DNA from: Roseicyclus marinus
Lineage (GTDB): Bacteria > Pseudomonadota > Alphaproteobacteria > Rhodobacterales > Rhodobacteraceae
NCBI RefSeq assembly: GCF_036322625.1
Contig: NZ_AP027266.1
Span: forward strand, 995,001-1,059,000
Direction of reading: 5' to 3'
DNA: 64,000 nt
The translations under genes and the position numbers were made by a program. The notes under the pieces were generated by a model. It was not told the origin of the DNA. It searched no databases and saw nothing but the letters and a program-made list of their open reading frames with translations. This document shows, piece after piece, positions 18,085-27,003 of the stretch (its first letter is position 1; each line of letters opens with the position of its first letter).

Positions 18085-18885
18085 ATGGAATCGAGACGAG
18101 TGACGCGCGGTTTGGCGCTGGCCCTGGTGGCCTTTGTGGGGATGATGACGGCGACGGGGGTAGAGGCGCAGGCCGTGCCCGCCGAGACGCCGCCCGCAAG
18201 CTATACCGGCATCCAATATGTCGACAGCCGCGGTTGTGCCTTTGTCCGGGTAGGCGTGGGGGCGAATGTGCAATGGGTGCCGCGCGTCGGGCGCGACCGG
18301 CGCCAGATCTGCGGGCAATCGCCGACGCGGGTGGCTGCGGCACCGGCCGCGCCTGCGCAGACTGCGACGGCCACCACGGCCAGCCGCCCGGTGGTGATCC
18401 CCCCGGCGCCGGTGGCCCCGCGACCGGTCGCCACCGCGCCGCGCCCTGTGGCGACGACCCCGCGCATCCAGCCCGCGCCCGTGGCCCCCGCGAGCGGGAA
18501 TTGCCCCAACCTGCCCGCCGACATCCGGCCCTATTTCGCAGGTCCCGGCGTCCGCTGCGGCCCGCAGGCCGTGCATCCCGGCGATGCCGTGCGCGGATTT
18601 GACCAAAGCAGCCTTGGCTCCGGTGCGGGCGAGGTGCGGCAGGTGGTGCGCTACGAGGTCAATCCGCCGCCCGGATATCGCGCGGCCTGGGATGACGGGC
18701 GGATGAACCCCTATCGCGGCGTGTTTTTTGCGGGCGGACAGCGGCAGATGGAACAGGTCTGGACCAATACGGTGCCGCGCCGGTTGGTGAGCGATCCCGC
18801 GCCGCGCGGGCTGATGGCGCTGTTCTCGCGCCCGTCGCGCCCGGCGGAGGTGGTTCCCGCGCAGCTGGTCGTCATCCGTCCCTGA
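18085..18885 (+). CDS. exported protein of unknown function
   Basis: A 266-residue protein with a signal peptide (hydrophobic core about 9-22, cleavage after about VEA, residue 28). A conserved-looking segment (YVDSRGCAFVRVGVGANVQW, about 39-58) contains two further Cys pairs downstream (CGQ, CPN, CGP). Residues about 95-155 are Pro/Ala/Thr-rich and low-complexity, like a periplasmic linker. I recall Roseobacter relatives with this N-terminus that end in a SPOR peptidoglycan-binding domain; none is evident here. The ATG at 18085 was chosen for the signal peptide. Confidence 0.72.
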   Translation: MESRRVTRGLALALVAFVGMMTATGVEAQAVPAETPPASYTGIQYVDSRGCAFVRVGVGANVQWVPRVGRDRRQICGQSPTRVAAAPAAPAQTATATTASRPVVIPPAPVAPRPVATAPRPVATTPRIQPAPVAPASGNCPNLPADIRPYFAGPGVRCGPQAVHPGDAVRGFDQSSLGSGAGEVRQVVRYEVNPPPGYRAAWDDGRMNPYRGVFFAGGQRQMEQVWTNTVPRRLVSDPAPRGLMALFSRPSRPAEVVPAQLVVIRP

Positions 18886-18896
18886 GGGGCAGGCGG

Positions 18897-19913
18897 TCAG
18901 CGCCCGCAGATATCCTGAAGCGTGATCCAGTCGGCATCCGACAGGAGCGGCTCACCCCGGCCCGAGCGGATCGGGTTGCCTTCGATCAGGGCCAGCGTGG
19001 TTTCCCCGGTGATGTCGCGGGCGAAGGCATAGGGCGCGGTGGGGATATCGGCGGCGGCGAAGCGCGCCAGAAGGGCCGCATCCTCGACCGGTCCCGTTTC
19101 TTGCGACAAGAGCGAGACGGCATGGGCATAGAGCGTGTCGGTGTCGATCTCGCCCGTGGTCAGAAGGCGCAAGGTGGTGCCCAGGCCCGCCTCGGACAGG
19201 AGGGTGAGCATCGGATCGGTGTCGCTGCGGCGGGCATCCTCGGCCAGAAGGTAGCCGGCCAGAACCTCGGGGGTTTCGTGATCCTCGACGAGGCCCGCAT
19301 TGACGACGAAGATGCCGCCCGGCAGCGCCAGCGTGTCGGGGATGGAGGCGGGCAGGACGGCCACGCGGGGGGCCAGCTCGCCGAAGGTGCGGCGCGCCAG
19401 CCGGGTCAGCGCCAGCGAGCCGCGCGGATTGGTGCAGATCGGCCCGGACAGCCGCCCGATTTCCTGCAACAGCCGGTTGCCGATCGCCTCGCGGCTGGCG
19501 GGCGGCAGGAGCGCCACGGTCTGGCGGGTCAGCGCATCGGGCAGCCAGAAGAGGCCGAGCCCCAGCAGCAGCGCGCCAAGGCCCGCGCCGATCCACAGCC
19601 GCAGGCGACCGGGATGGGGGCGGCGCTTGTCGATGGCGCTGCGGACCTTTTCGATGGCCGCGATCATGTCGGGATCGTCGATTTCGAGCCGTTCCTCGGC
19701 CTCGGCCCCCGGCGCGTAGAGCGCGGGCTGGCGACCGGGGTTGAGACGCGCGACGGCGGGCAGGGACCAATGGGTCAGCGCGATCTCGGAAAAGGTGGAG
19801 ATCATGAGCGTGGCATCGCCCAGCGACACGATGACTTCGCGGCGCTGGGCATCGGGTGCCTCGCGCCAGAGGCCCGTCGCCTCGAGCCGATTGTATTGCT
19901 CAAGTACCGTCAT
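18897..19913 (-). CDS. M48-like membrane protein with degenerate active site
   Basis: A 338-residue protein with one membrane segment (about 106-124). The segment after it resembles the M48 peptidase fold: PGGIFVVNAGLVE (about 198-210) is followed by TPEVLAG, where M48 enzymes have LAHEIGH. Here the zinc-binding HExxH is replaced by AGYLLAED, so proteolysis is not expected. The N-terminal 95 residues look like a beta-rich PH-like domain. Convergent with the exported protein gene; 11 bp separate the stops. Function unknown; it may be a pseudo-protease. Confidence 0.7.
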   Translation of the reverse strand: MTVLEQYNRLEATGLWREAPDAQRREVIVSLGDATLMISTFSEIALTHWSLPAVARLNPGRQPALYAPGAEAEERLEIDDPDMIAAIEKVRSAIDKRRPHPGRLRLWIGAGLGALLLGLGLFWLPDALTRQTVALLPPASREAIGNRLLQEIGRLSGPICTNPRGSLALTRLARRTFGELAPRVAVLPASIPDTLALPGGIFVVNAGLVEDHETPEVLAGYLLAEDARRSDTDPMLTLLSEAGLGTTLRLLTTGEIDTDTLYAHAVSLLSQETGPVEDAALLARFAAADIPTAPYAFARDITGETTLALIEGNPIRSGRGEPLLSDADWITLQDICGR

Positions 19914-19995
19914 GGGCGTGCTGCTCGACCCTGTTTCGGCGCAGCATAGCCCGGCGCGGCCCCCGGCTCAACGCTGATTGGCCCAAGATCGCCCG

Positions 19996-21630
19996 TCAGA
20001 GGCTGCTTGCGATCTTGCGCAGTTCGAATTTCTGGATCTTGCCGGTCGAGGTCTTGGGCAAGTCCTGAAAGACGACATGTTTGGGGGTCTTGAACCCTGC
20101 AAGGCGCTGGCGGGCGAAGGCGATGATTTCCTCTTCGGTGGCGGTGGCCCCTTCCTTGAGTTCGAGGAAGGCGCAGGGCACCTCGCCCCATTTCTCGTCG
20201 GGTTTGGCCACAACGGCGGAGAGGAGCACGGCGGGATGGTGCATCAAGACGCCCTCCACCTCGACCGAGCTGACGTTTTCGCCGCCCGAGATGATGATGT
20301 CCTTGGCGCGGTCGGCGATCTGGACATAGCTGTCGGGGTGCTGTTTGGCGATGTCGCCGGAATGGAAATAGCCGCCCGCAAAGGCTTCGTTCGTGGCGCG
20401 GGGGTTCTTGTAATAGCCCTTCATCACGGAATTGCCGCGCATCATGATCTCGCCCAGCGCCGCGCCATCCATGGGGATCTGGGTCATCGTGTCGGGGTCC
20501 ATGACGGTAATGTGGTCCATGTTGGGCATCGGCACGCCCTGACGCGCCTTGACGGCGGCGCGGTCGTCACCGCGCAGATCGGCCCAGTCGACATCCTTGA
20601 AGGTGCATTCGGTGGCCGGCCCATAGGTTTCGGTCAGGCCGTAGACCTGCGTGATGTTGAAGCCCATGGTTTCGATGGCGGCCAGCGTCGCAGGCGCGGG
20701 CGGTGCACCGGCGGTGAAAACCTCGACCACATGGGCAAAATCCCGGCGGTCGGCGGGTTTGGCGTTGACCAGCATGTTGAGCACGATGGGCGCGCCGCCG
20801 AAATGGGTGACGCCCTCGTCCGCGATGGAATCGTAGATCGCTTTCGCGGTGATGTCGCGGCAGCACACGGTCGTGCCGCCGACCACGGGCATGGTCCAGA
20901 CATGGCACCAGTTGTTGCAGTGAAAGAGCGGCACGATGGTCAAATAGGTCGGGTAGAGCGTCATCCGCCACGAGATCGGCGTGCCCATGGTGATCAGGTA
21001 GGCCCCGCGATGGTGATAGACCACGCCCTTGGGCCGCCCGGTGGTGCCCGAGGTGTAGTTGAGCGCGAGGCTTTCCCATTCGTCGACGGGCATGATCCAG
21101 TCGAAATCGGTATCCCCTTCGGCGATCAGCGCGTCATAGGTCAGGTGGCGGCCCGAGGCGTGATAGCCTGCCGCCGCATCGGGCACTTCGACGATCAGGG
21201 GGAGATCGGCGTTTTCCTGCGCGGCGATGGCTTCCTCCACCACGCCGAGGAATTGGGTGTCGACGAGCACCACCTTGGCCTCGCCATGGTCGAGGATGTA
21301 GGAGATCGTGCCGATATCGAGGCGGATGTTGATGGAATTGAGCACCGCGCCACAGGCGGGGATTGCCCAATGCGCCTCCACGTGGGGGGCGGTGTTGGGC
21401 ATGACGGCGGCCACGACATCGCCGGGGGCCACGCCGCGTTTCGCGAGCGCCGAGGCAAGCCGGGTGACGCGGGTGTAGAGCTCGCCATAGGTCAGGCGAA
21501 AGCCGCGATCCACCAGCGCGGGGCGGTTGGTGAAGATGCGGTTGGCGCGGATCAGGTGGCTGAGCGGCGTCAGCGCCACGTGATTGGCGGCGCGCTTTTC
21601 CAGCCCGGTCTCGTCCTTCATCCAGCCCAT
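19996..21630 (-). CDS. AMP-dependent acyl-CoA synthetase
   Basis: A 544-residue adenylate-forming ligase. P-loop YTSGTTGRPKGVVYHHRGA, GGENVSSVEVEGVL and the C-terminal KTSTGKIQKFELRK with the catalytic Lys are present. It should activate a carboxylic acid to its CoA ester for the beta-oxidation genes nearby. The ATG at 21630 is preferred; a GTG two codons upstream is possible, with AGGGGG before both. Chain length is not predictable; short/medium or sulfur-containing acids (DmdB-like) cannot be excluded. Confidence 0.88.
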   Translation of the reverse strand: MGWMKDETGLEKRAANHVALTPLSHLIRANRIFTNRPALVDRGFRLTYGELYTRVTRLASALAKRGVAPGDVVAAVMPNTAPHVEAHWAIPACGAVLNSINIRLDIGTISYILDHGEAKVVLVDTQFLGVVEEAIAAQENADLPLIVEVPDAAAGYHASGRHLTYDALIAEGDTDFDWIMPVDEWESLALNYTSGTTGRPKGVVYHHRGAYLITMGTPISWRMTLYPTYLTIVPLFHCNNWCHVWTMPVVGGTTVCCRDITAKAIYDSIADEGVTHFGGAPIVLNMLVNAKPADRRDFAHVVEVFTAGAPPAPATLAAIETMGFNITQVYGLTETYGPATECTFKDVDWADLRGDDRAAVKARQGVPMPNMDHITVMDPDTMTQIPMDGAALGEIMMRGNSVMKGYYKNPRATNEAFAGGYFHSGDIAKQHPDSYVQIADRAKDIIISGGENVSSVEVEGVLMHHPAVLLSAVVAKPDEKWGEVPCAFLELKEGATATEEEIIAFARQRLAGFKTPKHVVFQDLPKTSTGKIQKFELRKIASSL

Positions 21631-21765
21631 GGCCACCCCCTGTTGTCTGCGAAAGATTCTGACCGGAGTCTTGGCGCGCGGCGCAAGAAAAGGAAAGGGG
21701 GCGGGGCGGCTTTTGCGCCGCCTTTCCTGCGGCTATGGTCCGGCGCAGGGATGAGGGAGGCGGGG

Positions 21766-22857
21766 ATGGAACCGGAGATCACGGGGCCCTTGAGGGTCGA
21801 GGCAGGCGTCTATCGGGCCGGGGCGGCACCGGGCGATCCGGCCCCCTATGCGGGCGAGGACAGTTTCACATTCGTCCGGGTCAAGGTCAGGGATGGTGAT
21901 GGCATCACGGGCGAGGGCTTCACCGGCCGGTTCTGCGCGGCGGAGGTGGCGCATCTGTTGAACGGGGCGGTGGCCGAGGCGCTGGCGGGGCCTGTCAGCC
22001 TGCCAGAGCTGGCGCGCAAGCTGAACCCAAGGGGGATGACGGGGGTGGTCGTCTCGGCGTTATCGGCGCTTGAGGTCGCGTTTTGGGATCTTGCGGGCAA
22101 GCGGGCGGGCAAACGCGTGGCCGCGTTGCTGGGGGGCGCGAGGGATGGCGCATCGGTCGATGTGACCTGCGGTTTCCCGGCGCTGGAGATGGGCGCGCTG
22201 GTCGAGGCCTGCGCGGCGGAGGTCGTGGCGGGGGCGCATGGGGTCAAGGTGCTGGTCGCCGCCAAGGGGCGGAGCGTGGCGGAGGATATCGCGCGCGTCC
22301 GCGCCGTGCGGGAGGCGATCGGACCCGAGGCGGGGCTGATCGCGGATGCCAATTGCGGCTGGGATCTGCAGAGCGCATTGGAGTTTGCGCGGGGTGCCGC
22401 CGATCTGGGCCTGAGCTTTCTGGAGGAGCCCGTGCGCGGCAATGACCGCCACGCGCTGGCACGGCTTGCGGCCGAGGGGGCCGTGCCGCTTGGAGCGGGG
22501 CAGATGGAGCAATCGCCCGAGCGGTTCGAGTTGCTGGCGGAGGCGGGTGTTGCCGTGATCCAGCCCAATGCGGTCTTTGCAGGCGGGATCGGGGCGGCGG
22601 TGGCCCTGGCCCAAGCGGCGGAGGCGCGGGGATGTGCCGTGTCGCCTGCGGGGGGCTGGGATATCGTCAACCTGCACTGGATGTGCGGGGCGATGGGGGC
22701 GGGTGCGGTGGAATTGCACCGGGCGCAGGGGCGCATCGCGCGTCTGTTGATGGCGCGCCCGCCCGAGATGTCGGGCGGACGGCTGGTGGTGTCGGAGGCG
22801 CCGGGCCTGGGGCTTTGCCCCGACGAGGAGGCGCTGGCGGCCTGCCGGGTGGGGTAG
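21766..22857 (+). CDS. enolase superfamily (mandelate racemase/muconate lactonizing) protein
   Basis: A 363-residue protein with a capping domain (about 1-125) and a TIM barrel. Metal ligands Asp194 (IADANCGWD) and Glu220 (FLEEPV) are present. Other sites differ from the textbook pattern: the Lys pair on strand 2 is only Lys161 (KVL), the third metal position is Gln246 (GAGQME), and IQPN (Asn268) stands where an Asp is usual; His304 (NLHW) is a possible base. The substrate is unknown. I chose the ATG at 21766 with GGGAGG five bases before it; an ATG at 21751 is also in frame. Confidence 0.82.
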   Translation: MEPEITGPLRVEAGVYRAGAAPGDPAPYAGEDSFTFVRVKVRDGDGITGEGFTGRFCAAEVAHLLNGAVAEALAGPVSLPELARKLNPRGMTGVVVSALSALEVAFWDLAGKRAGKRVAALLGGARDGASVDVTCGFPALEMGALVEACAAEVVAGAHGVKVLVAAKGRSVAEDIARVRAVREAIGPEAGLIADANCGWDLQSALEFARGAADLGLSFLEEPVRGNDRHALARLAAEGAVPLGAGQMEQSPERFELLAEAGVAVIQPNAVFAGGIGAAVALAQAAEARGCAVSPAGGWDIVNLHWMCGAMGAGAVELHRAQGRIARLLMARPPEMSGGRLVVSEAPGLGLCPDEEALAACRVG

Positions 22858-22924
22858 GCGTTTTTCCCGGGGAAAACGCCTTGGAAATCCCGGGATTTCC
22901 AGGACGGAAAACCCGGGTTTTCCG
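22858..22924. terminator. three tandem CCCGGG-centred palindromes between convergent genes
   Basis: Between the stop of the enolase-superfamily gene and the stop of fadJ lie three consecutive palindromes: 22858-22879 (arms GCGTTTT and AAAACGC, one T/G mismatch), 22882-22901 (perfect, 20 bp, TGGAAATCCC half) and 22905-22924 (perfect, 20 bp, CGGAAAACCC half). Each is centred on CCCGGG. Their place at converging 3' ends suggests a bidirectional terminator, but a triplet is unusual. Confidence 0.75.
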
Positions 22925-22935
22925 CTTTGCTTCGG

Positions 22936-25140
22936 TCACGCGGCCTTGCTGTCCGTTCCCGTCCCGAAGCGGCCGTAGAAGCTTTGTCCCTTGTCAGCCA
23001 TCTCGCGCAGGAGCGCGGGGCAGGCGAACCGGTCGCCATAAGCCGCCTGCAACTGGTCGCAGCGTTCGGCGGCATAGGGCGTGCCGAGGATGTCGAGCCA
23101 TGAGAACGGGCCACCCGACCAGGGCGCAAAGCCCCAGCCAAGGATCGCGCCTACGTCGCCTTCGCGGATGTCGGTCAGAACGCCCTCTTCCAGCGCGCGG
23201 ACGGCCTCCAGCACCTGGATGAAGAGGAGGCGGTGCTGCACCTCGACCAGATCGGGTTGATCGGCGGCCACGGGGTAATGGTCGGACAGACCCGGCCAGA
23301 GACCCAGACGCTTGCCGCCCTCGTCATAGGCGTAGAAGCCCGCGTTGGATTTGCGGCCCAGGCGCCCGGCCTCGACCATGCCGAAGATGACGGGGTCGAC
23401 CGTATCGTCATAGGCGGAGCCCATCGCCTGCTTGGTCGCCTTGGCGATCTTGGCGCCGAGGTCGAGCGAGGTTTCATCGGTCAGCTGCAAGGGGCCAAGG
23501 GGCATGCCGACCAGTTTGGCGGCATTCTCGATCAGGGCGGGGGCGACCCCTTCCTTCACCATGCGGATGCCTTCGTTGATGTAGGGGATGATGCAGCGGT
23601 TGGCGTAGAAGAAGCGCGCATCATTGACCACGATGGGCGTCTTGCGGATCTGGCGCACGAAATCGAGCGCCTTGGCCACGGCCCGATCCCCGGTTTTTGC
23701 CCCCTTGATGATTTCCACCAGCGCCATCTTGTCGACGGGGCTGAAGAAATGGATGCCGATGAACTGCTCGGGTCTGTCGGATGCCTTGGCCAGTTCGGTG
23801 ATCGGCAGGGTGGAGGTGTTGGTGGCAAAGATGCAATCGGGGCCCACGACCGCGAGCACCTTTTTCGTGACCTCGGCCTTGACGCCCACATCCTCGAACA
23901 CGGCTTCGACGATCAGGTCGCAGCCTGACAGGGCTGCGTGATCGGTCGTGGCGGTGATGCGGCCCAGCACCTCGGCCTTTTTCTCAGGTGTGACCTTGCC
24001 ACGCTTCATCCCCTTGTCGAGAAGGCTTTCGGCATGAGCGCGGCCCCTGTCGGCCGCGTCCTGTGCGGCGTCGATCAGCACGACCTCGATCCCGGCATTG
24101 GCCGCGACATAGGCGATGCCCGCGCCCATCATGCCGGCCCCCAGAACGCCCAGTTTCGCAACCTTCTGATCGGGCAGGGCAGGGCGGTTGGCACCCTTTT
24201 CCAGCGCCTCCTTGTTGAGGAAGAGCGACCGGATCATCGCGGAGGAGGAGGGGTTCATCAGGACCGACACGAACCAGCGGGTTTCGATCCTGAGGGCGGT
24301 GTCGAAATCGACAAGCGCGCCTTCGTAGACGGCGGACAGGAGCGCCTTGGCCGCCGGATAGACGCCCTTGGTCTTGCCGTTGATCATGGCGGAGGCGCCG
24401 ACAAAGGTCATGAAGCCCGAAGGGTGATAGGGCGCGCCGCCCGGCATCTTCCAGCCCTTCTGGTCCCAGGGCTTGACGATATCGGCGTCACTGGCCGAGA
24501 GAACCCATTCGCGGGCGCGGGCCAAGAGAACCTCGGGGGCGACCACCTCGTCGATCAGTTGGGCGGATTTCGCGGCCTTGGGGGCCAGCATCTTGCCCTC
24601 GAGCAGGACAGGGGCCGCCTGCATCGCGCCGACCATGCGGGAATAGCGCGTCGTGCCGCCGCCGCCGGGGAAGATGCCGACAAGGATCTCGGGCAGGCCG
24701 ATGCGCGCCTTGGGGTCATCGGCCATGATCCGACGGTGGCAGGCCAGCGCGATCTCGGTCCCGATTCCCGCACAGGTGCCGGGGATGGCGCAGGCGATGG
24801 GCTTGCCGCCCCTGTTGGTCTTGGGGTCCATCCCCGCGCGTTCCAGTTTGCGCAGGATGCGGTGGCCGTTCATGGTGAAATCGTAAAGCGCCTGCGCCGG
24901 GTCATCGCCCGCCTCGTCGCGGATATTGGCCAGCGTGTTCAGGTCCATGCCGCCTGCAAAGCTGGATTTGCCGCTGGTGATGACGATGCCCTTGACCTCC
25001 GGATCGGCCAGCGCCGCGTCGAGCAAGGTCTCGACCAGGGCGAAAGCCTCCCGCGTGAGGACATTCATCGACTTGGTCTTCACGTCCCAGGTGATCACGG
25101 CGACGCCATCGGCGCCCTTGTCCATGGTGAAATCGGTCAT
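22936..25140 (-). CDS. fadJ: 3-hydroxyacyl-CoA dehydrogenase / enoyl-CoA hydratase (beta-oxidation bifunctional enzyme)
   Basis: A 734-residue fusion. Residues 1-200 are a crotonase domain (GTCAGIGTEIAL with Glu129, GLPEILVGIFPGG with Glu151) that hydrates enoyl-CoA. From about 330 comes the Rossmann dehydrogenase (GVLGAGMMGAGIA) with HFFSPVDKMALVE and a C-terminal helical domain. Together they perform steps 2 and 3 of fatty acid beta-oxidation; step 4 is the thiolase encoded upstream. Last gene of a minus-strand run from the acyl-CoA dehydrogenase region; ends at the palindrome cluster. Confidence 0.94.
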   Translation of the reverse strand: MTDFTMDKGADGVAVITWDVKTKSMNVLTREAFALVETLLDAALADPEVKGIVITSGKSSFAGGMDLNTLANIRDEAGDDPAQALYDFTMNGHRILRKLERAGMDPKTNRGGKPIACAIPGTCAGIGTEIALACHRRIMADDPKARIGLPEILVGIFPGGGGTTRYSRMVGAMQAAPVLLEGKMLAPKAAKSAQLIDEVVAPEVLLARAREWVLSASDADIVKPWDQKGWKMPGGAPYHPSGFMTFVGASAMINGKTKGVYPAAKALLSAVYEGALVDFDTALRIETRWFVSVLMNPSSSAMIRSLFLNKEALEKGANRPALPDQKVAKLGVLGAGMMGAGIAYVAANAGIEVVLIDAAQDAADRGRAHAESLLDKGMKRGKVTPEKKAEVLGRITATTDHAALSGCDLIVEAVFEDVGVKAEVTKKVLAVVGPDCIFATNTSTLPITELAKASDRPEQFIGIHFFSPVDKMALVEIIKGAKTGDRAVAKALDFVRQIRKTPIVVNDARFFYANRCIIPYINEGIRMVKEGVAPALIENAAKLVGMPLGPLQLTDETSLDLGAKIAKATKQAMGSAYDDTVDPVIFGMVEAGRLGRKSNAGFYAYDEGGKRLGLWPGLSDHYPVAADQPDLVEVQHRLLFIQVLEAVRALEEGVLTDIREGDVGAILGWGFAPWSGGPFSWLDILGTPYAAERCDQLQAAYGDRFACPALLREMADKGQSFYGRFGTGTDSKAA

Positions 25141-25161
25141 GTTCTTCCCCTGTGGTCTGTC

Positions 25162-25644
25162 TCAGCGCACTTTGCTGCGCTCGGTGCCCATCGCGGCATG
25201 CGCTTTCTTCTGGGCCTCGGTGATATCGGCTGCGAGAAATTCGATCGGGGCGTCACTGGTCACGACCTGCTGCCAGATCGCCTTCCATGCGCCGTCGATG
25301 CGCATCAGCGCCATGTCCACGTCGAAAGCCGGCATGATCTCGGCGCGGCCCGCGAGGATCAGGGTGCTGTGACGGCCAAGGATCATGTCGCGTCTGCCCG
25401 CCTGGAACCGTGCCGAAAGACAGGTGCGGGTGTAGCTGGTGAAGCCCTTGGCGATCAGTTCCTGCCGGTAATCCGCGATCAGGATCTCCATCTCCTCGAT
25501 GCTGGAGACCACAACCTCGGAGGCGGGGCCGTAGAGCATGATGGGGATGGCGACATGGCGGCGCAGACGCGGCAGATCGCCCGTGAGGATGGCATTCGAC
25601 ACGGCATCGAGGTTGGCCTGATAGATGTCGAAAGCCGTCGTCAT
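25162..25644 (-). CDS. hypothetical protein, possible NTF2/SnoaL-like fold
   Basis: A 160-residue soluble protein beginning MTTAFDIYQA (ATG at 25644). The mix of an N-terminal helix, FxARFQ and a central strand pattern ending GAWKAIWQQVV resembles NTF2-like proteins, which often bind small ligands, but no catalytic motif can be named. It sits between the thiolase and fadJ genes, 21 bp from fadJ, so it probably belongs to the same transcript and may assist fatty-acid metabolism. Confidence 0.65.
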   Translation of the reverse strand: MTTAFDIYQANLDAVSNAILTGDLPRLRRHVAIPIMLYGPASEVVVSSIEEMEILIADYRQELIAKGFTSYTRTCLSARFQAGRRDMILGRHSTLILAGRAEIMPAFDVDMALMRIDGAWKAIWQQVVTSDAPIEFLAADITEAQKKAHAAMGTERSKVR

Positions 25645-25778
25645 GTCACACTCGGAACGCTGGGGAAGGACCATACTGCGAGGGCAAGGTTGGGCCCCCG
25701 CGCCCCGCCCTGTCAACCCCGGCGCGCTCCCCCATGGGGGCGATGTCTTCCCGAACGGGATCGGCGACGCGGTGCCCA

Positions 25779-26990
25779 TCACAGTCGCTCGATGATGGTT
25801 GCGGCCCCCATGCCGGAGGCGACGCAGAGCGTGGCGAGCCCCGTGCCCTTGCCCGTCCGTTCCAGCTCGTCCAGGAGCGTGCCGATGATCATCGCACCCG
25901 TCGCGCCCAGCGGATGGCCCATGGCGATGGCCCCGCCGTTCACGTTGACGCGGTCATGATCCACGTCGAAGGCCTGCAAGAAGCGCAGCACGACCGAGGA
26001 AAACGCCTCGTTCACCTCGAAGAGGTCGATGTCGGAAATCGCCATGCCGCTGTCCCTGAGGATCTTTTCGGTCGCGGGCACGGGGCCTGTCAGCATGATC
26101 GTGGGATCGGTCCCGATCTTGGCCGTGGCCCGGATGCGCGCGCGGGGCTTGAGGCCATGGGCCGCCCCGAATTCGGCAGTCCCGATCAGGAGGGCGGCCG
26201 CGCCATCCACGATACCGCTGGAATTGCCGGCATGGTGGATATGCTCGATCCGCTCGAGATGGGGATATTTCATCAGCGCCACCGCGTCGAAGCCGGGCAT
26301 CATCTCGCCCATCTCCTTGAAGGCGGGCTTGAGCGCGCCGAGGCTCTGCATGTCGGTGCCGGGGCGCAGGTATTCGTCCCGCTCGAGGATCGTCAGCCCG
26401 TTGATATCCTTGACCGGGATGACGGATCGGTCAAAGCGCCCCTCCGCCCAGGCGCGGGCGGCGCGTTTCTGGCTTTCGACGGCCAGCGCATCGGCATCGT
26501 CGCGGGTAAAGCCGTATTCGGTGGCGATGATGTCGGCGGAAATGCCCTGGGGGACGAAATAGGTCTCCATCGCGATGGCGGGGTCGACGGCGATGGCCGC
26601 CCCGTCGCTGCCCATGGCGACGCGGCCCATCATCTCGACGCCGCCCGCGATATAGGCATTGCCGCCCCCGCCCCGGACCTGGTTCGCGGCGAGGTTCACT
26701 GCCTCCATCCCGCTGGCGCAGAAGCGGTTGATCGACAGGCCCGGAATGCGCTCGTCGAGATCGGAGGCGAGAACGGCGGTGCGCGCAAGGCAGCCGCCCT
26801 GTTCCATCACCTGGGTGACATTGCCCCAGATCACATCCTCCACCGCGTGGCCGTCGAGGCCGTTGCGGTCCTTGATCGCATTCAGCGTCACCGCCGAGAG
26901 CCGCGCCGCCGTCACCTCGTGCAGCGCGCCATCCTTGCGGCCCTTGCCGCGCGGGGTGCGGATCGCGTCGTAGATATAGGCCTCGGTCAT
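25779..26990 (-). CDS. fadA: acetyl-CoA C-acyltransferase (thiolase)
   Basis: A 403-residue thiolase cleaving 3-ketoacyl-CoA to acetyl-CoA and a shortened acyl-CoA. The nucleophile is Cys91 in NRFCASGMEA; GGAIAMGHPLGATGA carries the His, and LCVASGMGAA the second Cys (the usual form is CIGGGMG, so the VAS variant is mildly unusual). It lies 13 bp downstream of the GST gene. The symbol is by function; an acetyl-CoA acetyltransferase role is possible. Confidence 0.92.
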   Translation of the reverse strand: MTEAYIYDAIRTPRGKGRKDGALHEVTAARLSAVTLNAIKDRNGLDGHAVEDVIWGNVTQVMEQGGCLARTAVLASDLDERIPGLSINRFCASGMEAVNLAANQVRGGGGNAYIAGGVEMMGRVAMGSDGAAIAVDPAIAMETYFVPQGISADIIATEYGFTRDDADALAVESQKRAARAWAEGRFDRSVIPVKDINGLTILERDEYLRPGTDMQSLGALKPAFKEMGEMMPGFDAVALMKYPHLERIEHIHHAGNSSGIVDGAAALLIGTAEFGAAHGLKPRARIRATAKIGTDPTIMLTGPVPATEKILRDSGMAISDIDLFEVNEAFSSVVLRFLQAFDVDHDRVNVNGGAIAMGHPLGATGAMIIGTLLDELERTGKGTGLATLCVASGMGAATIIERL

Positions 26991-27003
26991 CTCTCGTCTC
27001 CGG

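Noticed and set aside
19978-21765. Long in-frame N-terminal extension of the enolase-superfamily gene
   Set aside because: The extension is antisense to the acyl-CoA ligase gene. The real start at 21766 has a good ribosome site and normal family length.
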